Source of the DNA: Thermus sp. CCB_US3_UF1 | GTDB taxonomy: Bacteria; Deinococcota; Deinococci; Deinococcales; Thermaceae | Direction: 5' to 3' | Assembly (NCBI RefSeq): GCF_000236585.1 | Contig: NC_017278.1 | Coordinates: forward strand, 186,001-250,000 | DNA length: 64,000 bases | Shown: positions 9,801 through 18,781 of the stretch, one piece after another | How positions within the stretch are numbered: the first letter of the stretch is position 1 | How the letters are laid out: every line of letters starts with the position of its first letter | The notes under the pieces: model-generated | Database searches by the model: none | Told to the model about the DNA's origin: nothing | The model's input: the letters and a program-made list of their open reading frames with translations, nothing else | Made by a program: the position numbers and the translations under genes

Positions 9801-11318
9801 GTAGAAGGCTCCAAGGAAACCCGCCTGGAGGCGGGCCGGGACTATGCGGTGGATGACCTGGGCAACCTCCAGCTCGCCCGGCCCCTCTTCCCCACCACCC
9901 CCGACCTGGCCCCCGTCTACTTGGTGGCGGAGTACGCCCCGCAAAACGCCCCCCGCGACCTCCTGGCCTACGGCCTGGGGGCGGCCTACGAGGGAGGGGG
10001 CTGGCGGTTTGGCCTTTCCGCGGCCTACCTGGGGGCCTGGCGGTATGGGGCCGAGCTCGGCTACCAGGAGGGGACGGACCGCCTGGGCATTAGGGCGGGC
10101 TACGCCGAGGGCCGCCTGAGCCTGGCCCTGGGGGCTGAGGCCCGCCTCGGGGCCTTCCGCCTCCGGGGGGATCTGCGCTCGGAGGACCTGGCCCAAGGGG
10201 TGCGGGGCCTCCAGGGGGAGGCCCGCCTGGCCTACGAGGAGGGTTCCTTGGGGGTGGCCCTGGAGCAAACCACCCCAGCCCAGACGGCCTTCCTCCTGGA
10301 GTACCGGACCAGGCCCTTTTCCTTGGGGGCCGGCCTGGGCTACCTCTGGACCGAGGGGGCCCTGGCCCTCCTGGGCCGCGCGGGGTACGAGGAGGGGGGC
10401 AGGCGGCTCCTCCTCACCCACACGCAAGCCCTGGGCCCCGCCAAGGCCATCACCCGCCTGGATGCTGGCCTTCCCCTGGACCCCAACCTGGGCCTCGAGG
10501 CGGGCCTGGCCTACACCTGGGGGGAGGGTTTTGGGGGCACCGTGGCCCTGAAGCAGCGCTTCCAGGGGGCCAACCTGGCCCTTTCCTACGAGCTCCCCAC
10601 CGCCTCTGGCCAGGGCAACCGGGCCCGCTTTGGCGTGGAGGCCCCCCTGCCCTTGGACGAGCGCTGGAGCCTGAACCTGAGCGCCGGGGCCGAGCGGAGC
10701 TTCGCCAGGGGGGAAGGCCTCACCTCCTTCGGCCTTGCCGCCCGGTACAAGGCCGAGGAGTTCAGCGCCACCTTAGGGGCCGAGACCGCTTTCGCCCAGG
10801 AAACGAAGCTGGTCCTCAAGGGTGGGGCGGCAGGCAGCCTGGACCCCGAGAACACCCTTTCCGCCGACTTCGCCTACCAGGTCCTGCCCCGGCCCCAGGG
10901 CCGCTTCACCCTGGCCTACGCCCTCTTCGCCCCCCAGGCCAACCTCCTCACCTACCACCGCCTCCTCTGGGAGGGGGAGCCCGTGCTGGAGGGAGAGGCC
11001 CTCTTTGCCTACCACCAGCCGGGCTTCCAGCTCCGCCCGGGGCTCGCCTACCGGGTGAAGCCCCAGGACCCCGCGGCCAACACCTTCCAGGTGGGGCTGG
11101 GGGGCAACCTGTACCTCACGGAACGCTTTGGCCTAGGGGCTGCCCTCTACTATGTCTTCCAGCCTGCCACAGGAAGAAGCCGCCTGGCCCCCAGCGCGGA
11201 GTTCAGCCTGCGGGCCCTGGAGGGGCTTTGGCTCAATCTAGGCTACGGCTTTGGGGAAAGCCTTCTGCAGCCCGAAGGGCTTTACCTGCGCCTGGACCTC
11301 TTTGGAGGTAGCCGATGA
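6873..11318 (+). CDS. Giant exported protein: Ig-like repeats plus C-terminal beta-barrel-like region
   Basis: 1481 residues, signal peptide MRFGLVLLLAFLLIQGVVGA. The first two thirds are Ig-like DUF11-type domains (FYRKATFALRKEALTPRVERGGEARF; LLDLRKEVSPQRILEGSEATF). From about residue 1010 to the end the sequence turns into alternating amphipathic strands with aromatic girdles (AYGLGAAYEGGGWRFGLSA; LNLSAGAERSFARGEGL) and ends LYLRLDLFGGSR, as expected of an outer-membrane beta barrel. I infer a barrel-anchored surface scaffold. Start ATG 6873 overlaps the upstream stop (ATGA); the in-frame TTG at 6863 is less likely. Its own stop overlaps the next gene start in another ATGA, so four genes are tightly coupled. 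Confidence 0.75.
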   Translation: MRFGLVLLLAFLLIQGVVGASEAPKAELRVRVFLDLPGGERPGEGLLRAGGEERRVVGETVLALAPGRYPLAFLVEGAEVEGPSEVVLAPGERREVVYRLRPRVELVLTPPSQRLPEGEEARFLLRATTDYPGLLPGELALELPEGLEALSPTRLVGVLSRGRPAELSVAVRGPVGQYQVRGVLAPYGLVRAAGVEFYRKATFALRKEALTPRVERGGEARFRLTVANQGDEAGRVRLRDLGGEGLEGPGLDQEVYLEAGQARSYEVAFRVVGEGVAVNRAELLGPEGVVARAEARVEVLLPKPLLARELPFRRYLPGEAVEHRLVVRNLGQAPLRYVLEDTCPDFLEPSGARFEGTLPPGGETVHTYRAQVRFGLEAEGVCQALLRHQGEGVRAEVPLARVLLDLRKEVSPQRILEGSEATFLLKVHNPADHPVRVRLLDTPPKGLPMEGLAWEGLLEAGEVRIFPLKASGVPAGLHVNRASAFVGEVPAAFPAEASLAALPLLLPERLSEMALPFRVEGRGEELLLAFSLPEGAEYVPGSARILREGSLLPLADPLFLQEGGRLYWRLPFQGEGEVRFLLRHREALPPLAEPGLTLLASGREVPLQGAASLAEYRRAKPLKGERQGAIREPQDGQVFQDQGAIRVVVEAPLGPLVLRVNGEPVGQDRLGKAELDEGRGWQRLEYYGVPLRVGRNLLEVEGVAQDRLEVFRAGNPVRLRLTLVEAKTDGRTPLRVLVEALDENGLPSGFGPLSVETDLEPLNPDAFLALSGYQILLKDGRGELLLRPLVAPREFYVRVGFNRLEAQSRFFAGEGAKGLWLAQGSVGVALRDPGAGLRLENLHPFGLARAYAEGPFLGGQAQGALDTAGGLGQKLTQERFPVTGAAAEPKRPLTSDDPIAFRYDQPGFTLAYERAPLGASLPEATALRLSTRGEARLEGFLALLPRGIVRETIRPDGTSFYRLSQPPRPGSLTLTLVEGSKETRLEAGRDYAVDDLGNLQLARPLFPTTPDLAPVYLVAEYAPQNAPRDLLAYGLGAAYEGGGWRFGLSAAYLGAWRYGAELGYQEGTDRLGIRAGYAEGRLSLALGAEARLGAFRLRGDLRSEDLAQGVRGLQGEARLAYEEGSLGVALEQTTPAQTAFLLEYRTRPFSLGAGLGYLWTEGALALLGRAGYEEGGRRLLLTHTQALGPAKAITRLDAGLPLDPNLGLEAGLAYTWGEGFGGTVALKQRFQGANLALSYELPTASGQGNRARFGVEAPLPLDERWSLNLSAGAERSFARGEGLTSFGLAARYKAEEFSATLGAETAFAQETKLVLKGGAAGSLDPENTLSADFAYQVLPRPQGRFTLAYALFAPQANLLTYHRLLWEGEPVLEGEALFAYHQPGFQLRPGLAYRVKPQDPAANTFQVGLGGNLYLTERFGLGAALYYVFQPATGRSRLAPSAEFSLRALEGLWLNLGYGFGESLLQPEGLYLRLDLFGGSR

Positions 11319-11746
11319 AATTCCTAGCTCTCCTTCTCAGGCGAGCCAAATCGGTTCTGACCCGTACCTTCCCCTGGCTAAGCGGTTTGCCACTAGCCCT
11401 ATTCCTTGTGCTGCTTAGGGGTAACGGTGGAGGTGGGCCCTGCGCATGTGGATTCTGTGGGGGTGCTGCCTGTACCGCTTCCCCTCACCCCATTCACCAG
11501 GCAGGGTTCTTCGCCTGGGTGTACGCCTTTTGGACAGCCTTCTTGTTCTCACTGAAGCAATGGAAGGTATGGAAGCTGATACGGAGGCCAACAGGTGCCT
11601 TTGTGTTTTTGATTGCCCTTGTTCTCCTTCCCATTAGAGGCAGCAACTTCCCAGTGATTGATCTGCCATCCCCTCCTTCCAATCCTCTCCCACTACAAGC
11701 AGGTTCCCTTGTCATCCCCATGAATGACAGTCTGCAAAACCTGAGT

Positions 11747-11755
11747 GGAACCCCC
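11747..11755. repeat. Target-site duplication, left copy (GGAACCCCC)
   Basis: Nine bases identical to 12935-12943, immediately outside the left end of the IS4-family element. Keeping a single copy restores the reading frame of the interrupted gene. Confidence 0.85.
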
Positions 11756-11773
11756 CTCAGTACACGTCAAAAC
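11756..11773 (+). repeat. IS4-family left terminal inverted repeat
   Basis: Matches the inverted right end 12917-12934 at 16 of 18 positions; the inner 14 bases are identical. Confidence 0.85.
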
Positions 11774-11842
11774 GTGGGACCACCCCTTTAGGATGGACCT
11801 GCGCCCACGTGGATGGGCAGGTACCCATAGGAGGTGGTCCCC

Positions 11843-12934
11843 ATGGAACAGCTTACCCCACTCATCAACGCCTTGAAGCGATACTGGAAGGCCGACCTCA
11901 GGCGCCTCACCTTCCTGGCCGCCCTGGTGATGGCTCTGGTCACCGCCCGCACCACAAGCGGCCCCAGACTCGCTCTTTCCCTCGGCTCCATAGCCAGCCC
12001 TGACCCCCGCTCCGCCTACCGAAGGTTCCAGCGGTTCTTGGCCTGGCCGGGGCTGGACGGGGAGGGCTATGCCCGCTTCATCTTCGCCCTCCTCCGACCC
12101 CAAGGGCTCCTCCTGGTCATGGACCGGACCGAGTGGGAGCTGGGGAAGAGCAAGGTCAACCTCCTGATGCTGGCCTTCCTGTACCAAGGCCTGGCCGTCC
12201 CCCTGTTCTGGAGCTTCCTTCCCCACGACGGCAACTCCTCCACCCCCGAACGCATCGCCCTGATGGAGAGGGCCTTGGCTTTCCTGAGGGCCCACTTCCC
12301 CCACCTCCGGGTGGAGGGGTTCCTGGCGGATCGGGAGTTCATAGGGGAGGCGTGGTTCCGGTACCTGGAGGAGAAGGGCATCCCCCGGTGCATCCGAATC
12401 AAGGCCAACACCCGGATGTGGCGGTTGGGCTCGGGCCCTCGGGCCTGGGAGCTCTTTGCCTCCCTGAAGGTGGGAGAGAGCCGGGTGCCCAGGCGGCGGT
12501 ACTGGGTCTACGGGCGGCGCATGTGGGTGGTGGGGTTGCGCCTTGGGGTCCGGGAGTGGCTGATTGTGGCTACGGACCTGGACCCTCACCGGGTGCTGGA
12601 GGTGTACGGGCTCAGGTGGGGGATAGAGCGGCTCTTTGGGGCCCTGAAGGGGCGGGGATTTGACCTGGAGGCCACGCACGTGACGCGGGGGGAGAGGCTT
12701 TCGCGGCTTTTGGTCCCCTTGAGCCTGGCCTTCGTGTGGGCGTTTCGGACGGGGCTTGTGCTGCACCGGGTGCGTCCGGTGAGGCCCAAGAAGCACGGGA
12801 GGCTGGGACAGAGCCTCTTCCGGGCGGGGCTGGACCTGCTCACCCTTTGGGCGCTTGCCCTCTGGGGTGCAGGGGGAGGAAGGCGCGGAAGTCCCTTGGG
12901 GTTATGCCCTATGGAGGTTTTGACGTGTACATAG
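11843..12934 (+). CDS. IS4-family DDE transposase
   Basis: 363 residues. Catalytic DDE residues are visible: first Asp in VMDRTEWELGK, second Asp in FLADREFIGEAW, and Glu in YGLRWGIERLFGALKGRG, which fits the IS4 signature Y-(2)-R-(3)-E-(6)-K exactly. The ATG at 11843 has an AGGAGGT site seven bases upstream; the in-frame GTG at 11834 overlaps that site. The stop codon TAG (12932-12934) is formed by the last three bases of the element, inside the right inverted repeat. The gene reads in the same direction as the host gene it interrupts. Confidence 0.93.
   Translation: MEQLTPLINALKRYWKADLRRLTFLAALVMALVTARTTSGPRLALSLGSIASPDPRSAYRRFQRFLAWPGLDGEGYARFIFALLRPQGLLLVMDRTEWELGKSKVNLLMLAFLYQGLAVPLFWSFLPHDGNSSTPERIALMERALAFLRAHFPHLRVEGFLADREFIGEAWFRYLEEKGIPRCIRIKANTRMWRLGSGPRAWELFASLKVGESRVPRRRYWVYGRRMWVVGLRLGVREWLIVATDLDPHRVLEVYGLRWGIERLFGALKGRGFDLEATHVTRGERLSRLLVPLSLAFVWAFRTGLVLHRVRPVRPKKHGRLGQSLFRAGLDLLTLWALALWGAGGGRRGSPLGLCPMEVLTCT
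12917..12934 (-). repeat. IS4-family right terminal inverted repeat
   Basis: Inverted counterpart of 11756-11773. It also contains the last codons and stop of the transposase. Confidence 0.85.
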
Positions 12935-12943
12935 GGAACCCCC
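12935..12943. repeat. Target-site duplication, right copy (GGAACCCCC)
   Basis: Identical to 11747-11755. The host reading frame resumes at 12944 with TTT AAC CTA (FNL). Confidence 0.85.
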
Positions 12944-15900
12944 TTTAACCTAGCTGCCTATGGTCTGGTCAACCACTTGCTCCAAAACAAGATTCCCGTG
13001 TACTGGGTCATTCGCTCAGGGAAGCCCAAAGATGGAGTGGACTTCTCGGCACGCGCAGAGCGCGTTTTACCCTCTGCCCTAGCTGAGAGCAACCTTAACT
13101 TCTCAGGGGGGCCTTTTGTTGTTCCTGCAGAGTTTGCCGATCAAGCCGTCACGCTGGCGACGAATTTTGGTAGGCAAGTAGCTGTTTACCGCCTTAAGGA
13201 GGATGTAACTGCAGATGTCCGTTACATCCTAACTTTTAAACCCAGGATTTTGGTCCACTACGACAATTCCACAATCCACACAAGTATTCTTCTTGCTGCG
13301 GGCTTCCCAACGACATCCTACCAAACAGCTACCCAAACCACTCAGCTAAGCTCTAATAGCTGTTTCACATTGCACACAGCTCCCCATACCACCACCCCCA
13401 TTCCTGGAGCTGGCGATTTTGTTAGCAGTGGCGGCAACCTCATGGCCCAATGTCAAGCCATTTTCTGGTACGAAAATCAATACAGTTTCCAAATAAACGG
13501 AAATATGCAGATAGATAACAGAAATCTAGTTCTGTCATATCCTAACCCCGACTTGCACTTCAGCCAGTTCACGGGGACTTTAGACCCGAATCCGGGAGGC
13601 TCAGAGGAAGACTGGAGGGTGGTGGGTTCCCTAAAGAACAACGCCCATCCCCATGCCCTGGCCGTTTTGTCGGGTACCACGTATTACCAGGCTACAGCTT
13701 CCAAGCACTTTTCTGGAGCCGGTGGAATGGTGTTTTACCTTGGCGGTCACAATTATAACGATAACAACCTGCCTTCCTATAATGGGAGGCGGATGTTTTT
13801 GAACACGGTTTTTGTGCCCTCTACACGACCCCAAACCTGCGGCCTTTTGTTCGGCATGCTACGCGGTAGCGTCTTTTTGGACTTAGATGCGGACGGCATC
13901 TGGGATGCCGGTGAGCCCCCCTTACCGGGTATTTCCGTGAACCTGACCGGTCCTGAAAACCGTACCCTGACTACAAGCAACTCTGGTTCCTTCGCTGCGG
14001 GTGTGGATTTGGGAACTTACCAAGTAACTGTGGTAGTACCCTCTTGGGCTCAAGTAACCACTGGGAATGCTATCCAAACCCTTAACGTACTTCCTTACAG
14101 GGTCAACCAAACCACCCCTGTGGGTTTGACATACCAAGCATCTCCCTTGTCTGGGCAACTGGTGATCAATGAGCTCCTTTTCCGCCAACGTTCAGGAGAT
14201 GTGGATGAGTTCATTGAGCTTTACAACGCGGGCTCCAGTCCGGTGGACCTTACAGGCTTTCGCCTCATGGATGGTAATATTTTGATTAACTTGCCCAATC
14301 TCTTGGATGGTACTGGCTCCATCACCGGTTCCAACACGCCCTTTTCCTTCCCCTCAGGCACCGTTTTGGGGCCGGGAGAGTACCTGGTAGTTTGGGTGGG
14401 AAGTCCCTCAACAGAACGGAATGCCCCTGGAGCGCGTTACCAGTTCTACCTAGCCCAAACCCAACCCCGCCTGAACGACAGTGGGGATGACCTTTGGCTT
14501 TACGATGCACAGCTTCGCCTGGTGGACTATGTGGCCTGGGGTAGCTTTTCCGAGAACTACTACCCACGCCACCTGTGGGACGCCAGCTACCAGGCCAACC
14601 TGGTTTCTGTGGGTCCTGGCCAGTCCATCAGCCTGACCCCTAACGGCCAGGACACCCACACCTCGGCCTGTTGGGAGCCCACCACCAGCAACCAGGCCCA
14701 AGGGCGGTGCCTGGGGTGGTTGCCCACTGTGGACACCGATGAGGTTGCGGGCAGGATTACCAGCGTGGGCCGCAACAACAACGGCTTTACCGTAGCGGGG
14801 TTCGTCTACCACGACCGCCAGCCCAATGGGATGCGGGACCCCGCCGAGGACTGGTCGGATGGGGCCACGATCTGGGTGAAGCTGGTCCAAGGAAGCACTG
14901 TGGTGGCCACGGCCCAGGTGGACCCGGGGAGCGGGGCCTTTGGGTTCCAGGGGGTTATGCCGGGGAGCTACACCCTGCTGGTGGACAATAACAGCTCTAC
15001 CTCGGACCTCACCCCCACCCCCCCTTCGGGCTGGCTTTTCGTCACGCCCCCCGGGGGAAGCCTTTCCGTGAATGTGAGCGGCAACGTCCAGGGCCTCCTC
15101 TTTGGCCTCTTCCAGGGTAGCCTGGTGGAGGGCCGGGTGTTCTGGGACGACGGCCTGGGTGGGGGTGTGGCCAACGACGCCCTGCAAAACGGCGGGGAAG
15201 GAGGCGTGGGCGGCGTGGAGGTACGGGCCACGGACGGGGCGAACCTCCGCACCGCCCTCACGGATGGGGCTGGGTTCTACCGCCTCTACCTGCCCGCCTC
15301 CTGGGGGAGTGTGGTCCTCTCTCACCCCCTGCGCCCGGCCACGGGCTGGAACGACGGGAGCGTGGCGCAGAGGGTAACCTCCTGGTCCCAGGCTGCAAGC
15401 CCTTCCTCCCCTGGGGCCCAGGTGGCCCTGGGGGCGGCCTCGAACCTGGCGGGAAGCACCCTGGTCCGCAACTTTGGCGCGGTGCGGGAAAGCCGCCTCT
15501 ACCCGGATGGCTCGGGGCAGACGGGCTCCCCTGGGGTCTACACCTTCGCCCACAGCTACCGGCCCGGCACCCTGGGGAGCGTGGTCTTTTCCCTGGCCTC
15601 CCCGCCCCGCTACGCCTACCAGGTGCGGCTGGATGCGAACTGCAACGGCTCCTTTGACCCGGGGGAGGGCTGGACCCCCTTCCCGGCCAGCTTGGCCGTG
15701 GGCCCCACCTGGCCCCGGGAGCCCGATGGGAGCCTGAGGGCCTGCGCCCTCGAGGTGCGGGCCCTGGTCCCCGCGGGGGAGCCCCAGGGGGCTGTGGACG
15801 TGGCCCTGGTGCAGGCCACCCTCACCTGGGCCAACCTGGCCTCCGTTCAGGAGGTGGATGGCCTCACGGATACCCTCCAGGTGGTGGGGGGAGAGGTGCG

Positions 15901-16270
15901 CCTCAGCAAGCGGGTGCGCAACGTGACCCAGGGCACCCCCTTGGGCACCACGGGACAGGGGAGGCCGGGGGACATCCTGGAGTACTGCATCGCCTACCGC
16001 AACCTAGGCACTTCCCCCGTGGGGAGCTTTACCCTAACCGACCCGGTCCCCTTCTTCACCAATCCCGAGAGCAGCGTGGGGGACTATGGGAACCGGGCCA
16101 TCCGCTGGGTGCAAGGGGGCACCACCTCCTTCCTGACCGCGGCCCAGGACGGGGATGCGGGGGAGATTGTGGGAGGGGTGGTCCGGGTTCTTGTGGGGAG
16201 CCTGGGTCCCGGTGGGGAAGGGGAGGTGTGCTACCGGGTGCGGGTGCGCTGAGGGGTTGGGTTTTGGTTT

Positions 16271-17062
16271 TCAGTCCAGGATCTCGGACGCGTGACGGAT
16301 GGCCCTGGCCCTTTTGCCTTCGAGCTCCAGGAAGATGTAGCTCACCCGCAGGGGTCCCGAGGCCGGCCTGAGGGCCAGGCCCTTGGGGGGAAGCCTGCGC
16401 CTCAGGGCCTCCACCAGGAAGTCGGGCTCGTACCCCTGGTAGCCCCCATCCGCCCCCACCATGCCCACGTCGGAAACGTAGGCCGTCCCCTTGGGCAGGA
16501 CGCGGGCGTCCTGGGTGGCCACGTGGGTGTGGGTGCCGAGGAGGGCGGAGATCTGCCCGTCAAAGAGGTAGGTGCACCCCAGCTTCTCGAACACGGACTC
16601 GGAGTGGAAGTCCACCAGGACCGGCACCTCCCGCTACCCCTCCAGGAGGGCCTCCAGGGCCTCGAGGGGATCCCCCGCCAGGGGCAGGGCGCTCCGGCCG
16701 GCCAGGTTCACCACCAAAAGCTCCCTTCCCCCCTTGCGCAGGAGGAGGCTTCCCTTGCCGGGGGCGTGGCGGCTATAGTTGAGGGGCCTTAGGACCCGGG
16801 CGTGCCCCAGGACCATCTCCGCCTCCGGCGGGTCAAAGGAGTGGTTCCCCCCCGTGAGGGCGTCCACCCCCAGGCGCACCAGGCGCTCCACGCTCTCGGG
16901 CCGCATGCCCGCCTTCCCCAGCTCGGGGACCGTGAGGTCCAGGTTCTCCCCGTTGGCTACCACGAAGTCGGGCTCCAGCTCCCGCCTCAGCCGGGGCAAC
17001 TCCCGCTCCAGGGCCCTTACCCCCGGCTCCCCCACCACGTCGCCGAAAAAGAGCACCCTCAT
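16271..17062 (-). pseudogene. YmdB-like metallophosphoesterase, broken by an in-frame TAG
   Basis: The product resembles the 250-260 residue YmdB/TIGR00282 family of calcineurin-like cyclic-nucleotide phosphodiesterases. Metal-site motifs are present on both sides of the break: GDVVGEPG, VVANGEN and GGNHSFD before it, and VDFHSE and LLGTHTHVATQD after it. A single TAG at 16636-16634 splits the frame after LEALLEG; reading continues in the same frame as REVPVLVDF. A CAG-to-TAG change would explain it. Either the gene is dead, or it makes two halves (a GTG at 16627 could restart), or it is a sequence error. The ATG overlaps the upstream permease stop (ATGA), so it belongs to the ABC importer operon. 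Confidence 0.85.
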
Positions 17063-17871
17063 CCCCGCACGCCTCCTTCCATAAGGGTTTCCAGAATCCT
17101 CCGGTGGAAGAGGAGGAAGAGGACCAGGGTGGGCAGGGTGGCCAGCACGGAGGCCGCCATGAGGGGCCCCCAGGCGTTGGACCCTTCCCCCCCGGCAAAG
17201 CGCTGCACGGCCACCGTGAGCACGTACATCTCCGGCCGGTTGGCCACCAGCATGGGCCAGACGAACTGGTTCCAGGCCCCGATGAAGAGGGTGAGGAAAA
17301 GGGCCAGGAGGGTGGGGCGGTTGGCGGGGAGGAGGACCCGGAGGAGGAGGTCCTTGGTCCCCGCCCCGTCCACGATGGCCGCCTCGAGGATCTCCCTGGG
17401 AAAGCCCAGGAAGTGCTGCCGGAGGAGGAAGGCGGCGTACCCCGCGGTGAGCATGGGCAGGATGAGGCCCGGGAAGGTGTTGAGGAGGCCCAGGCGGGCC
17501 ACCAGGAGGTAGCTCGGCAGGTAGGTGACCACGAAGGGGACCAGCATGCTGAGGACGAAAAGGCCCAAGAAGAACCCCCCCAGGGGCGGCCGCCGGAAGG
17601 CGAAGGCATACCCGGCCAGGACCCCCAGGAGGACCTGGCCCAGGGCCGAGCCCAGGGCGAAGGCCAGGGTGTTCAGGGTGTACCGGGCCCAGGGGAGCTT
17701 CTCCAGGACCACCCGGTAGTTCTCCAGGGTCAGGGGGTGGGCGAAGGGCCAGGGGCTGGTGAAGAGGGCCTGGGGCGGGGTTAGGCTCAGGCCCACCTGG
17801 TAGGCGAAGGGGAGGAGGGTGAGCCCCGCCGCCAGAAGGAGCAGGAGGTGGGGAAGGAGCCGCCTACCCAT
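17059..17871 (-). CDS. ABC importer permease, MalG/UgpE type
   Basis: 270 residues with about six membrane segments and the EAA loop of carbohydrate-type importers (EILEAAIVDGAGTKDLLLRVLLP). It forms the inner-membrane channel with the neighbouring UgpA-like permease. I chose the ATG at 17871 (MGRRLLPHLLLLLAAG) because codons upstream of it do not read as protein; it overlaps the preceding gene by 8 bases. Order in the operon is binding protein, permease, permease, phosphoesterase, as in ugp-type clusters. No ATPase gene lies nearby, so a shared MalK/UgpC-like ATPase encoded elsewhere is needed. Confidence 0.85.
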   Translation of the reverse strand: MGRRLLPHLLLLLAAGLTLLPFAYQVGLSLTPPQALFTSPWPFAHPLTLENYRVVLEKLPWARYTLNTLAFALGSALGQVLLGVLAGYAFAFRRPPLGGFFLGLFVLSMLVPFVVTYLPSYLLVARLGLLNTFPGLILPMLTAGYAAFLLRQHFLGFPREILEAAIVDGAGTKDLLLRVLLPANRPTLLALFLTLFIGAWNQFVWPMLVANRPEMYVLTVAVQRFAGGEGSNAWGPLMAASVLATLPTLVLFLLFHRRILETLMEGGVRG

Positions 17872-18781
17872 ACCCCCTCCGGCCCAACAGGTAGAGCTGC
17901 CCCAGGATGAGGGCCCCAAGCCCCAGGGTGAGGAGGACGGCCTGGGCCGCGGCCACCCCGGCCCGGAAAAAGCGGAAGGCCTCCTGGTAGACGGCGTACA
18001 TGAGGTGGGAGGTGTGGCCGAAGGGCCCCCCTTGGGTCATGACCTCCACGGGCACGAAGGCGTAGTCCAGGGCGCTGGCCAGGGCGCTCAGGAGGAGGAA
18101 AAGGAGGGTGGGGAAGAGGAGGGGGAGGAGGACGTGCCGCAGGAGGGGCCAGCCCTGGGCCCCATCCACCCGGGCGGCCTCCAGGACCTCCCGGGGGAGG
18201 GCCTTGAGCCCCGCCAGGGCGATGAGGTAGTGGAAGCCCAGGAACTTCCAGTTGGCCACCAGGGCTATGGCGGGAAGGGCGTACCGGGGGTCCGCCAGGA
18301 AGTTTGGGGCAGGAAGCCCCAGGGCGGCCAGGCCCTTGGCCAGGGGTCCGGCGGCGGGCAGGTAGAGGTACAGCCACACCAGGGCGGCCACGGAGACCGC
18401 GGCCACCGTGGGGGCAAAGAGGAGGGCCTGGTACAGCTCGGCCCAACGCCCCTTCACCTGCAAGGTCAGGAGGGCCAGGCCCAGGGGGAGGAGGAAGTTG
18501 CCCAGGAGGGCCAGGCCCATGTAGAGGAGGCTTTGCCGGAGGAGCTGGCCGAAGAGGGGGTCCTGGAGGAGGAGGCGGTAGTTGGCAAGCCCCACGAACT
18601 CGGCCTTGGGCCGCACCAGGTTCCAGTCGTGGAGGCTCAGCCAGAGGTTGTAGAGGAGGGGCCAGTAGACGAAGACGAGGAGGAGTAGGAGGCCTGGGGC
18701 CAGGAGGAGGAGGGCCTCGAGGTCGGCCTGCCTCCTCCGGCCCCCTTGGCCCAAGCCCCTGGCCGCCCCTACTCCCTGCAC
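17864..18781 (-). CDS. ABC importer permease, MalF/UgpA type
   Basis: 305 residues with a basic N-terminus, six predicted membrane helices and the EAA motif VLEAARVDGAQGWPLLRHVLLP. It is the partner of the following MalG-type permease. The GTG start at 18781 overlaps the end of the binding-protein gene by 13 bases, showing translational coupling. Substrate is not readable from the permease alone. The ugp-like order, the phosphoesterase at the operon end and the PHO-box-like promoter suggest glycerol-3-phosphate or a related phosphodiester, but a plain sugar remains possible. Confidence 0.85.
   Translation of the reverse strand: MQGVGAARGLGQGGRRRQADLEALLLLAPGLLLLLVFVYWPLLYNLWLSLHDWNLVRPKAEFVGLANYRLLLQDPLFGQLLRQSLLYMGLALLGNFLLPLGLALLTLQVKGRWAELYQALLFAPTVAAVSVAALVWLYLYLPAAGPLAKGLAALGLPAPNFLADPRYALPAIALVANWKFLGFHYLIALAGLKALPREVLEAARVDGAQGWPLLRHVLLPLLFPTLLFLLLSALASALDYAFVPVEVMTQGGPFGHTSHLMYAVYQEAFRFFRAGVAAAQAVLLTLGLGALILGQLYLLGRRGYG

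Larger units (their letters stand above)
11756..12934 (+). mobile_element. Complete IS4-family insertion sequence, 1179 bp
   Basis: Bounded by 18-bp terminal inverted repeats (CTCAGTACACGTCAAAAC on the left, CTATGTACACGTCAAAAC read inward on the right; two mismatches) and flanked by a perfect 9-bp direct repeat. It carries one intact transposase gene on the + strand. Intact ends, intact transposase and perfect duplication suggest a recent, possibly still mobile insertion. Confidence 0.9.
11315..16252 (+). pseudogene. Giant surface protein gene split by an IS4-family insertion
   Basis: Bases 11315-11755 encode residues 1-147 and 12944-16252 encode the rest. Removing the element plus one 9-bp target copy joins them in frame (GTP then FNLAAYGL) into one 1249-residue protein. 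The N-terminus has two hydrophobic segments flanking a Cys cluster (CACGFCGGAAC). After the insertion come an unclassified domain, an SdrD-B-like domain (VFLDLDADGIWDAGEPPLPG), a lamin-tail-like domain (LVINELLFRQRSGDVDEFIELYN), two more SdrD-B-like units and a DUF11 repeat at the end. As it stands the first part reads 12 residues into the element and stops at 11791. The 3' part could start at a TTG at 12977 but would lack a signal. Bases 11320-14250 are clearly AT-richer than the rest of the gene. Confidence 0.85.
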
